DNA from: CAVXHQ01 sp963761735
GTDB lineage: Bacteria; Pseudomonadota; Alphaproteobacteria; Rhodobacterales; Rhodobacteraceae
NCBI GenBank assembly: GCA_963761735.1
Contig: CAVXHQ010000006.1
Coordinates: 186,001 to 250,000, forward strand
Length of the DNA: 64,000 nucleotides
Direction: 5' to 3'
Under the pieces are notes generated by a model. The model saw only the letters and a list, made by a program, of their open reading frames with translations. It had not been told where the DNA came from and ran no database searches. This document shows positions 49,372 to 58,262 of this stretch, piece after piece (position 1 is the first letter of the stretch; each line of letters begins with the position of its first letter). Both the position numbers and the translations under genes were made by a program.

Positions 49372-50529
49372 CTAGAACTGGCAGTCGGGCGCATAGCTGT
49401 CGGTGTGATCCTCGAGTGCCGTTGCGATGATCGTATTGGTGAACATGTCGCCCTCCTGCACCACCTCGCGGACGTAGATGTCCTGAATGGGGTGATGGTT
49501 CGGCCCGAAGGCAAAATCGCCGCGCACGGATGCGAAATCCGCCGCCTCGAGGGCGGCGCGGAAGGCGTCCGGGTCGGACGGGGCGGCCACGTCGAGCGCG
49601 CTGAGGATCAGGTTTGCGGCGTCGAACCCCTGACTGGCATAGAGCGACGGCAACCGGTCGTATTGCGCCTGGAACGTCTCGACGAAGGCGGCGTTGGTGG
49701 GGTTATCGATATCGCGGTTCCACTGCGAGGTGTTGCGCACGCCCAGTGCGGCGGCGCCCACGGCCTGAAGGATCCCCTGATCGAAGGAGAACGCCGGTCC
49801 GATCAGCGGCAGGTCGACGCCCGAATCCGCGTATTGCTTGAGGAACGAGATCCCCATGCCGCCCGGCAAAAAGAAGAACACCGAATCCGCACCCGATGCG
49901 CGGATCTGTGCGATTTCGGCGGCGTAATCGGTCTGGCCGAGTTCGGTGTACAATTCGCCCGCGAGCGCGCCTTCGTACATCCGCTTGTATCCCGTCAGCG
50001 CATCGGTGCCCGCCGGATAGTTGGGCGCGAGGATGAAGCTGTTCGCATAGCCTTCGGTGTTGGCATAGGCGCCCGCGGCCTCGTGCAGGGCGTCGTTCTG
50101 CCAGGCGACGTTGAAATAATTCGCGTGGCAGCCCGCACCCGCGAGCTGCGACGGGCCCGCGTTGGGCGAGATATAGAACAGACCCTGCGCCGTCGCCGAC
50201 GGGATCACGGCCATCGCGAGATTCGAGAATATGATGCCGGTCATGATGTCGACGCCGTCGGACTGGATCATCTCGTCGGCGATCTGCACGGCGCGTTCGG
50301 GGGCGCGTTCGTCGTCGCGGATGATAACCTCGATATCCGATCCGGCCTGCGCCATGGCGAGCATGAAGCCGTCGCGCACGTCGATCCCGAGGCCCGCACC
50401 GCCGCCCGACAGGGTGGTGATCATCCCCACCTTGACGTCGTCGTGCGCGTCCGCGACCGCCGCCCCCGCAAGGCAAAGACCCAAAGCGGTCCCCAGTCCG
50501 ATTCCCCGTGCCGAAGTGCGAATGGTCAT
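49372..50529 (-). CDS. ABC transporter periplasmic amino-acid-type binding protein (LivJ-like)
   Basis: 385 residues from the ATG at 50529. The signal peptide ends near AAVADA. The mature protein is a type I periplasmic binding fold: VKVGMITTLSGGGAGLGIDV, RDGFMLAMAQAGSDIEVIIR, ADEMIQSDGVDIMTGIIFSN and FILAPNYPAGTDALTGYKRM. This branch includes binders for branched-chain amino acids, amides, aromatic acids and urea. Two cysteines (GAGCHANY and the C-terminal PDCQF) may pair. It is the first gene of the liv operon; no ligand is assigned. Confidence 0.9.
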   Translation of the reverse strand: MTIRTSARGIGLGTALGLCLAGAAVADAHDDVKVGMITTLSGGGAGLGIDVRDGFMLAMAQAGSDIEVIIRDDERAPERAVQIADEMIQSDGVDIMTGIIFSNLAMAVIPSATAQGLFYISPNAGPSQLAGAGCHANYFNVAWQNDALHEAAGAYANTEGYANSFILAPNYPAGTDALTGYKRMYEGALAGELYTELGQTDYAAEIAQIRASGADSVFFFLPGGMGISFLKQYADSGVDLPLIGPAFSFDQGILQAVGAAALGVRNTSQWNRDIDNPTNAAFVETFQAQYDRLPSLYASQGFDAANLILSALDVAAPSDPDAFRAALEAADFASVRGDFAFGPNHHPIQDIYVREVVQEGDMFTNTIIATALEDHTDSYAPDCQF

Positions 50530-50672
50530 ATCAGTCTCCCTGTTTTTGTCCTGCATCTTGCCGGTTGCGGCCCGTCCGGACCGGTGCCACGCGTTCTGTC
50601 CGGCCCGTCACCCCCGCGGTGCCGAGGCTCGTCATGGCGCACCGAATGTCAAGGCGCGCGCCGTCGGGCCGG

Positions 50673-50909
50673 TCAGAACGCCTTGAACGTCAGCGTCGTC
50701 AGCGTCCGGTCGATATTTTCGATGTCCGCGAAGGCGTCGTTCACAAACCGGCCCACGTCCTGACCGTCCGGCACATAGAATTTCACCAAAAGATCGTAAT
50801 CGCCGCTGGTCGAATAGATTTCCGAATGCAGCTCGCGCGCGACGATGGTTTCCGCGACGGCGTAGGCGGTGCTGGTGCGGCAACGGATCTGGACGAAGAT
50901 ACAGGTCAT
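50673..50909 (-). CDS. Stand-alone Lrp/AsnC ligand-binding (RAM) domain protein
   Basis: 78 residues from the ATG at 50909 (MTCIFVQIRCRTSTAYAVAE). It is only the effector-binding domain of Lrp/AsnC regulators, with the strand SGDYDLLVKFYVPDGQDVG and the end IENIDRTLTTLTFKAF, and has no helix-turn-helix. Such short proteins bind amino acids and may form mixed oligomers with full-length Lrp or act alone. It is divergent from kynU across a 196-bp gap that shows no other gene, and downstream of it (143 bp) lies the liv operon. A role in amino-acid sensing for these neighbours is plausible but unproven. Confidence 0.85.
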   Translation of the reverse strand: MTCIFVQIRCRTSTAYAVAETIVARELHSEIYSTSGDYDLLVKFYVPDGQDVGRFVNDAFADIENIDRTLTTLTFKAF

Positions 50910-51105
50910 ATGCGGCAATTCTCTTTCGGGCCACTTGCGGGGCCGGGTGGGCGCAGGAATTTTGGGCCAGATACGCTGCGCGGTGTCTGGCGACGTGCAT
51001 ACAGGGGAATGGCGCGGTTTGGCTATCGCCATCGCGCGTCGGGCGCACTTTCGGGGCGCGCGGCCCCGTGGCATACCGCCCCTGAACCGCGATGGAGCAC
51101 CGCCG

Positions 51106-52293
51106 ATGACCCTGCCGAGAAAAGACCTCTTCGAAATCCCCGACGGCATGATCTATCTGGACGGCAATTCGCTGGGGCCGCTGCCGCGCGCTGTGCCTGC
51201 CGCGATCGACGATGCGGTGCAGAGGCAGTGGGGCGGACAGCTTATCAAAGGCTGGAACGCCTGCGGGTGGATGGCGCAGCCCGCCCGGGTCGGCGACCGG
51301 GTCGGCCGCCTGATCGGGGCGCCTGCGGGCTCTGTCGTCATGGGGGATACGCTGTCGATCAAGGTGTTTCAGGCGCTGGCGGCGGCACTGCAGATGCGGC
51401 CCGACCGGCGGGTGATCCTGTCCGACACCGGCAATTTTCCGACCGATCTGTATATGGCCGAAGGGCTGATCGCGCTGAAGGACGCAGGGTACAGGCTGCG
51501 ATGCGTCGCCCCGGAACAGGTGCCCGACGCCATCGACGATACCGTGGCCGCGGTGATGCTCACGGAGGTCGATTACCGCACGGGCCGGCGGCACGACGTC
51601 GCCGGGGTCACGGCGGCGGCCCATGCGGCGGGGGCGGTGATGATCTGGGATCTGGCGCACAGCGCGGGCGCGCTCGAGGTGGACGTTGCGGCATCGCAGT
51701 GCGAGTTCGCCGTCGGCTGCACCTATAAATACCTCAACGGTGGCCCCGGCGCGCCCGCGTTCATCTATGTGCGGCCCGATCTGGTGGACGCCGTGCAACC
51801 CGCACTTTCGGGCTGGCTCGGCCACGCCGCGCCCTTTGCCTTCGACGCGTCCTATCGCCCCGGCGCGGGCATCGAGCGGATGCGCGTCGGCACCCCGCCG
51901 GTGTTGCAGATGGCGGCCCTCGAAGCGGCGCTGACCGTCTGGGACGGCATCGACATGGCGCAGGTGCGCACCGCATCGATGCGGCTGGGCGATCTGTTCA
52001 TCGACCGGGTCGAGGCGCTGTGCCCGGCCCTGGTGCTGGCCTCGCCGCGGGACGCGACACAGCGTGGCTCGCAGGTGTCGTTCCGGTTTGACAACGGATA
52101 CGCCGCGATGCAGGCCCTGATCGCGCGCGGCGTCATCGGCGATTTTCGTGCGCCGGACGTGATGCGGTTCGGCTTTACGCCTCTGTATATAGACGAGGGC
52201 GACGTTCTGGCCGCCGTCGACGTGCTGGCGGAGATCATCGACAAACGTCTGTGGGACACGCCGGGGTATCTGCGCGCGCAGGCGGTGACGTAA
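51106..52293 (+). CDS. kynU: Kynureninase
   Basis: 395 residues from the ATG at 51106 (MTLPRKDLFEIPDGMIYLDG). Fold type I PLP features are GNSLGPLPRAVPAAIDD, MGDTLSIKVFQAL, MIWDLAHSAGALEVDV (PLP-ring Asp) and the Schiff-base lysine in GCTYKYLNGGPGAP. C-terminal MRFGFTPLYIDEGDVLAAVD is typical. The enzyme cleaves kynurenine to anthranilate and alanine, or 3-hydroxykynurenine to 3-hydroxyanthranilate, in tryptophan breakdown. Tryptophan dioxygenase and formamidase genes are not next to it. It ends 9 bp from the convergent glgX. Confidence 0.94.
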   Translation: MTLPRKDLFEIPDGMIYLDGNSLGPLPRAVPAAIDDAVQRQWGGQLIKGWNACGWMAQPARVGDRVGRLIGAPAGSVVMGDTLSIKVFQALAAALQMRPDRRVILSDTGNFPTDLYMAEGLIALKDAGYRLRCVAPEQVPDAIDDTVAAVMLTEVDYRTGRRHDVAGVTAAAHAAGAVMIWDLAHSAGALEVDVAASQCEFAVGCTYKYLNGGPGAPAFIYVRPDLVDAVQPALSGWLGHAAPFAFDASYRPGAGIERMRVGTPPVLQMAALEAALTVWDGIDMAQVRTASMRLGDLFIDRVEALCPALVLASPRDATQRGSQVSFRFDNGYAAMQALIARGVIGDFRAPDVMRFGFTPLYIDEGDVLAAVDVLAEIIDKRLWDTPGYLRAQAVT

Positions 52294-52302
52294 CGCGCCC
52301 GC

Positions 52303-54384
52303 CTACGCGGCTGTCCCCTCCAGCACGACGACCGATTGCCACCCCAGCAGCACATCCCCGCCAACCGGCCCTTGCGGCGTCTGCGCCGCGCTGTCATGGC
52401 GCAGCGTCCAGACCTGACCTGCCTGTGGCGCGGGCAGGGTGAACGTCACATCGTCGCCTGCGTTGAACAGACACAACACGTCGGGCCCCGCCGTGGTCCC
52501 GATCCTGCGCCCGACCGTTCGCGCCCCGGCGGTGCGCCAGTCGTCGTCGCCCATCTCGCGGCCCTGCGGATGATACCAGCGGACAAGGTTGCGCCGCCCC
52601 TCGGCGTCCGCCGTGCCGGTGGCGAAACGCGGCGAGATAATCCCGTCGAGGTCGCGCCGCAGCGCCATCACCTCTGCCAGATGATCGGTCAGCGCGTGAT
52701 CGGCGCCGTCCCAGTCGATCCACGCGGTCTCGTTGTCCTGCGCATAGGTGTTGTTGTTGCCGTTCTGCGTCTGGCCGATTTCGTCGCCCGCGAGGATCAT
52801 CGGCACCCCCTGCGCGAGAGCCAGTGTCGACAGCATCGCCCGCACGCGCCGTGCCCGGGCCGCAAGGATATTCGCGTCGTCCGTCGGACCTTCGACGCCG
52901 AGATTGTCGCTCAGGTTGTTGCCATGGCCGTCGCGCCCGTCCTCGCCGTTCGCGGCATTGTGCTTGTCGGTGTAGCTGACCGTGTCGCGCAGGGTGAAGC
53001 CATCGTGGGCGGCGATGAAATTCACACTTGACGTGGCGGGCCGGTGCGAATGGTCGAATTGCACCGGAGAGCCCGACAGCCGCTGGGCAAATTCCGCCAT
53101 CACCCCATCGTCGCGCCGCCAGAACCGGCGGATGTCGTCGCGGGCCTTGTCGTTCCACTCGCGGAATGGCCAGGGAAACCCGCCGACCTGATAGCCCCCC
53201 TCGCCGACATCCCACGGTTCGGCGATAAGTTTCACCCGCGCCAGCACCGGGTCCTGCCGGATCGCGGCAAAAAACGCGCCTTCGCGCTCGAACCCGGTCG
53301 CCCCGCGACCCAGCGTCGACGCCAGATCGAAGCGGAACCCGTCGACCTGCATGATCCGGACCCAGTAGCGCAGACTGTCGAGGACCATCCGCAGCACCAT
53401 CGGATGCGCCACGTTCAGGGTGTTGCCGGTGCCGGTGGTGTCGAAGGAATGGCGCGGATTGTCCCCCGCCAGATAATAGCTGGCATTGTCGATCCCGCGA
53501 AACGACAGGGTCGGGCCGTTCTCGTTGCCCTCGCAGGTGTGGTTGTAAACCACATCGAGGATCACCTCGATCCCCGCGTCGTGAAACCGGCGGACGGCCT
53601 TTTTCACCTCGGTGATGTCGTGGCCGTGGATATAGCCGGGGTGCGGGGCGAAAAACGACAGGGTGTTGTAGCCCCAGTAGTTCGACAGCCCCTTTTCCAC
53701 CAGAAACCGGTCGTTGGTAAAGGCGTGGACGGGCAGCAGTTCGATCGTGGTGACGCCGATGCGGTGCAGGTGGTCGATGACACCGGGCGAGGCGAGGCCC
53801 GCAAAGGTGCCCCGGTCTGCCTGCACCACGCCCGGATGCCGCATGGTCAGGCCCTTGACGTGCGCCTCGTAGACCACCGTCTTGCGCCAGCGGTGATCGG
53901 GGCGGGTCGCGTCCTGCCAGTCATAGGCATCGTCGACGACGACGCCCTTGGGCATGAACGGCGCGGAATCGCGGTCATCGAACGTCAGATCGTCGGTGCC
54001 GACCGTATAGCCGTACAGCGCGTCGTCCCATTCGATACCGCCCATCATCGCGCGGGCATAGGGATCGAGCAGCAGCTTGTTGGCGTTGAACCGGTGCCCC
54101 TTGCCGGGCTCATACGGGCCATGAACGCGGTAGCCGTAGCGCTGGCCCACGCCGATATCCGGCAAAAACCCGTACCAGATGCCGCCCTCCATCTCGGGCA
54201 GGGTATACCGCGCGGTTTCGGTCCTGCCGTCATGGTCGTACAGGCACAGATCGACGCGGGTGGCGTGATCGGACCAGATCGCGAAATTGGTGCCGCCGTC
54301 GCGCACCACGGCCCCCAGGCGTTCGGGACGGGCCAGCGACGTGTCGAAGGCATCGGAATAGGCGGGGTCAAGAGTGGCGGACAT
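52303..54384 (-). CDS. glgX: Glycogen debranching enzyme GlgX
   Basis: 693 residues from the ATG at 54384. An N-terminal CBM48 domain (RLGAVVRDGGTNFAIWSDHA) precedes the GH13 barrel. Barrel motifs are VILDVVYNHTCEGNENGP, MQVDGFRFDLASTLGR with the nucleophile Asp, LIAEPWDVGEGGYQVGGFP with the acid/base Glu, and FIAAHDGFTLRD. The C-terminal beta domain ends LLGWQSVVVLEGTAA. The enzyme hydrolyses alpha-1,6 branches in glycogen limit dextrin. Other glycogen genes are not in the window. A 225-bp gap with no recognised gene separates its start from the divergent CoA transferase gene. Confidence 0.95.
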   Translation of the reverse strand: MSATLDPAYSDAFDTSLARPERLGAVVRDGGTNFAIWSDHATRVDLCLYDHDGRTETARYTLPEMEGGIWYGFLPDIGVGQRYGYRVHGPYEPGKGHRFNANKLLLDPYARAMMGGIEWDDALYGYTVGTDDLTFDDRDSAPFMPKGVVVDDAYDWQDATRPDHRWRKTVVYEAHVKGLTMRHPGVVQADRGTFAGLASPGVIDHLHRIGVTTIELLPVHAFTNDRFLVEKGLSNYWGYNTLSFFAPHPGYIHGHDITEVKKAVRRFHDAGIEVILDVVYNHTCEGNENGPTLSFRGIDNASYYLAGDNPRHSFDTTGTGNTLNVAHPMVLRMVLDSLRYWVRIMQVDGFRFDLASTLGRGATGFEREGAFFAAIRQDPVLARVKLIAEPWDVGEGGYQVGGFPWPFREWNDKARDDIRRFWRRDDGVMAEFAQRLSGSPVQFDHSHRPATSSVNFIAAHDGFTLRDTVSYTDKHNAANGEDGRDGHGNNLSDNLGVEGPTDDANILAARARRVRAMLSTLALAQGVPMILAGDEIGQTQNGNNNTYAQDNETAWIDWDGADHALTDHLAEVMALRRDLDGIISPRFATGTADAEGRRNLVRWYHPQGREMGDDDWRTAGARTVGRRIGTTAGPDVLCLFNAGDDVTFTLPAPQAGQVWTLRHDSAAQTPQGPVGGDVLLGWQSVVVLEGTAA

Positions 54385-54609
54385 GGACACAGTACCTTCG
54401 GTGAGTAAGGTGGAGGTCGGGCGCGGCACGGGGAATGTCAACTGTGCCGCGCCGTCGCGGGGACCGTCGCGGGGCAGAACCCGTCCGCAGCCGCTGGACC
54501 GCACGATACTGCATCGTGTGTCTGTAGACTGGCGGGTTCGGTAACGCGGCATTGGCGATCTTTCGGGCGGTGGTTTCCGGCGCGGCGCCAACCACAGGAG
54601 CGATGCGGG

Positions 54610-55947
54610 ATGATGAAGTACTGGACGGAGATTTCGCAGGCCGTCTTTGGCGGTCCGCGCGCGGCACCTGAGGTGACGGGCCCCGGGATCGGCGGTGCCG
54701 ATACATGGCCTGCACGTCATGCGGTCACCGATTTCGCCTGCGCCACGATCGGGGCGGCGGGACAGGCCCTCGCCGAGGTTTCGGGTGCGGGGCCGGTATG
54801 GATCGACCGGCGGCTCGCGTCGCTGTGGTTTCACACCTCTGCAGCCCCCCGGGGATGGCAGATACCGGACATCTGGGACGCGGTCGCCGGAAACTATGCC
54901 GCGCGCGACGGCTGGATCCGGCTGCACACGAACGCGCCGCACCACCGCGCGGCGGCGATTGCCGCCCTCGGATGCGATGACACGCGCGATGCCGTCGGTG
55001 CCGCTGTCGCGACATGGCGGGCCTGCGACCTCGAGACGGCGGTGGTTGCCGCGGGTGGTGCCGCGGCGGCGTTGCGAAGCACCGCCGACTGGTCCGCGCA
55101 TCCGCAGGGCAGGGCGGTGGCCGCCGAGCCGCTGGTGATCTGGTCCGACGCGGCCGCGGTCGCGCCCCGGCCGGTGCCTGCCGGTCCACGCCCGCTGGAC
55201 GGGGTGCGCGTCCTCGATCTGACGCGGGTTCTGGCGGGGCCGGTTGCCACGCGGTTTCTGGCGGGCTGTGGCGCACAGGTCCTGCGGATCGATCCGCCGT
55301 GGTGGGACGAACCGGCGGTTCTGCCCGATGTGATGCCCGGCAAACGCAGTGCCGGTCTGGATCTGCGCCGTACCGACGACCGCGCGACGTTGCGCGCTTT
55401 GCTGGCCCGTGCCGATGTGCTCGTGCACGGATATCGTCCCGGTGCGCTCGACGCGCTTGGGTTTGGCCCGGATGCGCGCCGCGCCGCGAACCCCGCCCTG
55501 ATCGATGTCAGCCTCAGCGCCTATGGCCACAGCGGCCCCTGGGCCGGGCGGCGCGGGTTCGACAGTCTGGTGCAGATGTCGTCGGGCATCGCCGCGCCGC
55601 GCGAGGCAGGCGGTGCGCCGCACCCTTTGCCGGTTCAGGCGCTGGACCACGCGACGGGCTATCTGATGGCGGCGGCGGTGCTGCGCGCGCTGGCCCTGCG
55701 GACGCGCGGACGGGTGGTCTCGGCGCGGCTGTCGCTGGCGCGGACCGGGGTGTTGCTGACCGCTGTGCCCGGATCGTGGGACGGCGCGCCGCTTGTGGCG
55801 CAGGCGCGGGACCGGGCGCCGGGCATCGAGGACACCGACTGGGGCCCGCTCTTGCGCCTTGTGGCGCCGGTACGCGTCGGGCCCGTGCCGCTGACGTGGG
55901 ACAGGCCTGCGGGCCCGCTCCGGCGTGACGCGGCGGCGTGGAGATAG
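54610..55947 (+). CDS. CaiB/BaiF family (class III) CoA transferase
   Basis: 445 residues. The CaiB core begins near residue 196 with PLDGVRVLDLTRVLAGPVAT, then MPGKRSAGLDLR, DVLVHGYRPGALDALGFG and YGHSGPWAGRRGFDSLVQM. The conserved LDHATGYL block follows. The N-terminal 190 residues (ARHAVTDFACATIGAAGQAL, RLASLWFHTS) resemble a degenerate half of the same fold, as seen in a subgroup of long family members. The enzyme moves CoA between carboxylic acids; donor and acceptor are unknown. It stands alone: upstream it is divergent from glgX, downstream a 364-bp gap leads to gabT. Confidence 0.88.
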   Translation: MMKYWTEISQAVFGGPRAAPEVTGPGIGGADTWPARHAVTDFACATIGAAGQALAEVSGAGPVWIDRRLASLWFHTSAAPRGWQIPDIWDAVAGNYAARDGWIRLHTNAPHHRAAAIAALGCDDTRDAVGAAVATWRACDLETAVVAAGGAAAALRSTADWSAHPQGRAVAAEPLVIWSDAAAVAPRPVPAGPRPLDGVRVLDLTRVLAGPVATRFLAGCGAQVLRIDPPWWDEPAVLPDVMPGKRSAGLDLRRTDDRATLRALLARADVLVHGYRPGALDALGFGPDARRAANPALIDVSLSAYGHSGPWAGRRGFDSLVQMSSGIAAPREAGGAPHPLPVQALDHATGYLMAAAVLRALALRTRGRVVSARLSLARTGVLLTAVPGSWDGAPLVAQARDRAPGIEDTDWGPLLRLVAPVRVGPVPLTWDRPAGPLRRDAAAWR

Positions 55948-56311
55948 GCGCAGGTCCGGACGTGCAGGTGCACGGCGGATGACGCCCGTCCGGGGGGCCC
56001 GTTCGTGCGGTGGCGGTCCTTTTTACAGGCCGATGTCGGGCGGTTGTCGGGCGGTTGCGCGCGCGTGTTCACGCGGTTTCTGTGACCGCCGCGACCGAAG
56101 GGGCGGGGTCTGAACCGAACCGTCCCGCGCGGGCGAAACCGGCAGCGGCGTCGCCCTGCTGCAACATGCCCGGACAATCGCCATTGACAGCTAAATAAAT
56201 CGGCATATTAGCCTGTTTTAACGCCACTGCCATCATTATCCGCATACAGTATCCGGGAGCGAATGCCGGGCAGAGGCCCCAGACCGATACCCCCGACAGT
56301 TATCAAGGAGC
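55948..56311. other. 364-bp intergenic region before gabT, with a tandem duplication
   Basis: No gene is convincing here. The region contains an exact 11-bp tandem duplication (TGTCGGGCGGT, twice, 56034-56055) and becomes AT-rich toward the gabT promoter at 56184. Confidence 0.7.
56184..56211 (+). promoter_or_regulatory. Candidate sigma-70-type promoter for gabT
   Basis: TTGACA (56184-56189) is followed after 16 bp by TATTAG (56206-56211), about 100 bp before the gabT start and within an AT-rich stretch unlike the rest of the window. Confidence 0.55.
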
Positions 56312-57757
56312 ATGCCGGTGACCGACATCAACAAGCCCAAGGCCAACAAGGCGGCCCGTCGCCCGCTCAAGACCGGGACCAAGGCCACGGCACGGCGGAT
56401 CATCAAGGCGAAGGACCGCGTGCCCCATATTTCCATCGTCCCGTCGGTGGCCGAAAAGGCCGCGATGAAAAGCAACGCCGACCTCGTCGCGCGCCGCGAT
56501 GCCGCCGTCGCGCGCGGCGTCGCCTCTGCCGCGCAGGTATTTGCCGCCCGCGCCGAAAACGCCGAACTGTGGGACGTCGAAGGCAACCGCTACATCGATT
56601 TCGCGGGCGGTATCGCCGTTCTCAACACCGGCCACCGCCACCCCGCCGTCGTCGCCGCCGCCAAGGCGCAGGAAGACCTGTACACGCACACCAGCTTTCA
56701 GGTCGTCCCCTATGAGCCCTATGTGGCGCTTGCCGAAAAGCTGAACGAACTGGCGCCCGGCGATCACGCGAAGAAATCGCTGTTGGTCACGACCGGCGCC
56801 GAGGCCGTCGAGAACGCCGTCAAGATCGCGCGTGCCGCGACGGGCCGTCCCGGCATCATCGCGTTCACCGGCGGCTACCACGGCCGCACGCTGCTCACCC
56901 TCGGGTTGACCGGCAAGATCAGCCCCTACAAGAAGGACGTCGGCCCGTTTCCGTCCGACATCTACCGCGCGCCGTTTCCGAACCTGCGCGACGGCATCAC
57001 CGTGCGCGACGCGCTCGTCGGTCTGAACAACCTGTTCCTGACCGATGCACAGCCAGAGCGGATCGCCGCCATCATCATCGAGCCCGTGCTGGGCGAGGGC
57101 GGCTATACCCCCGTGCCGTTCGAGATGCTGCGCGCCCTGCGCGAGATCTGCGATACGCACGGCATCATGCTGATCGCCGATGAAATCCAGTCGGGCTTTG
57201 GCCGGACCGGCGCGTGGTTCGCGATGGAGCATTCGGGCGTCGTGCCCGATCTGATCACCGTCGCGAAATCCATGGCCGGAGGCTATCCCCTTGCCGGTGT
57301 GATTGGCCGCGCCGAGGTGATGGACGCGCTGATCCCCGGCGGGCTTGGCGGCACCTATGCGGGCAATCCGGTGGCCTGTGCCGCCGCGCTCGCCGCCATT
57401 CAGGCGATCGAGGACGAGGGGCTGCTGGCCCGGTCGACCGCCCTGGGCGCCTATTTCCGCAGCCGGTTCGCCCAGATCGGCGCCCGTACCGCCCCCTACC
57501 GGATGTGGGACATCCGCGGCCTTGGCGCGATGCTCGCGATCGAATTCGTCACCGATTTCGAGAGTGCCACGCCAGACGCCGCATTGACCAAGCGGATCAC
57601 GGCCCATGCTCTGAAGCGTGGATTGATCCTGCTGTCCTGCGGCATGCACGGCAATGCCCTGCGGATCATGGTGCCGTTGACCGCATCGGATGCGATCATC
57701 GACGAGGGTCTGGCGATCTTCGAGGCGGCGCTTGCGGATGCCATCGCAGAGACCTGA
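56312..57757 (+). CDS. gabT: 4-aminobutyrate aminotransferase with a basic N-terminal extension
   Basis: Up to 481 residues. A class III PLP aminotransferase: LWDVEGNRYIDFAGGIAVLN, TTGAEAVENAVKIARAATG, GYHGRTLLTLGLTGK, ADEIQSGFGRTG, and the PLP lysine near residue 319 in TVAKSMAGGYPLAGV. It transfers the amino group of 4-aminobutyrate to 2-oxoglutarate. The first 51 residues are Lys/Arg-rich (ARRPLKTGTKATARRIIKAK) and are absent from usual GabT, which starts near MKSNADLVARRDAAV (56465). AAGGAG is 7 nt before a GTG at 56318 but too close to the ATG at 56312, so GTG may be the true start. No succinate-semialdehyde dehydrogenase gene is adjacent. Confidence 0.9.
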   Translation: MPVTDINKPKANKAARRPLKTGTKATARRIIKAKDRVPHISIVPSVAEKAAMKSNADLVARRDAAVARGVASAAQVFAARAENAELWDVEGNRYIDFAGGIAVLNTGHRHPAVVAAAKAQEDLYTHTSFQVVPYEPYVALAEKLNELAPGDHAKKSLLVTTGAEAVENAVKIARAATGRPGIIAFTGGYHGRTLLTLGLTGKISPYKKDVGPFPSDIYRAPFPNLRDGITVRDALVGLNNLFLTDAQPERIAAIIIEPVLGEGGYTPVPFEMLRALREICDTHGIMLIADEIQSGFGRTGAWFAMEHSGVVPDLITVAKSMAGGYPLAGVIGRAEVMDALIPGGLGGTYAGNPVACAAALAAIQAIEDEGLLARSTALGAYFRSRFAQIGARTAPYRMWDIRGLGAMLAIEFVTDFESATPDAALTKRITAHALKRGLILLSCGMHGNALRIMVPLTASDAIIDEGLAIFEAALADAIAET

Positions 57758-57796
57758 GGCCCGGCCCCGAGACGTCCCGGACCGGTGATACGACAC

Positions 57797-57822
57797 AGGC
57801 GGACCCTCGGGTCCGCCTTTTT
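57797..57822 (+). terminator. Rho-independent terminator after gabT
   Basis: AGGCGGACC (57797-57805) pairs perfectly with GGTCCGCCT (57810-57818) over a 4-base CTCG loop, followed by five T. It is the clearest terminator in the window and separates gabT from the TRAP operon. Confidence 0.9.
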
Positions 57823-58262
57823 CATAGCCGCTGCCGCCCGGCCTGCGGAGGATCATTATTTTCGACACTGCGCCGGATCTGCGATCGTCCTCCCGGCCCC
57901 GGTGCGTCATCCGCATCGTGGGACGGGTGTCTTTGCAGGCGATAGGTCTGCGATACCGGTTTTTGCGGCCCTTATCGCCCGCCGGAAGGGCCTTCGGGCC
58001 ATCGCGCCGGACGGGCGGATTAACGCCTTGCTCAGAATATTTAACAACACTAGGCTTTCTGGGTAAGCGACGGTTGTGGATGTTGCCTGCCGCCAGCCGA
58101 CAGGGTGCGGAACGGGCAGGAAACTTTGTGAAAGTGTTCGGGGGCGGGCGGCGCGTGCCTTTCGTCCTGTCAGGCAGTCGCACACCGCGACATCGCGCAC
58201 CAGCGACAGCGAGGATGCCGCAAGGCACAGCCTCGCGAACAACCGAAAAGAAGGGGAGAAAC
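57823..58262. other. 440-bp intergenic region before the TRAP operon
   Basis: I see no convincing gene. An AT-rich stretch at about 58018-58062 (TTGCTC, then TAGGCT 17 bp later) is a weak promoter candidate. A purine-rich ribosome-binding site (AAGGGGAG) precedes the solute-receptor gene at 58263. Confidence 0.55.
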
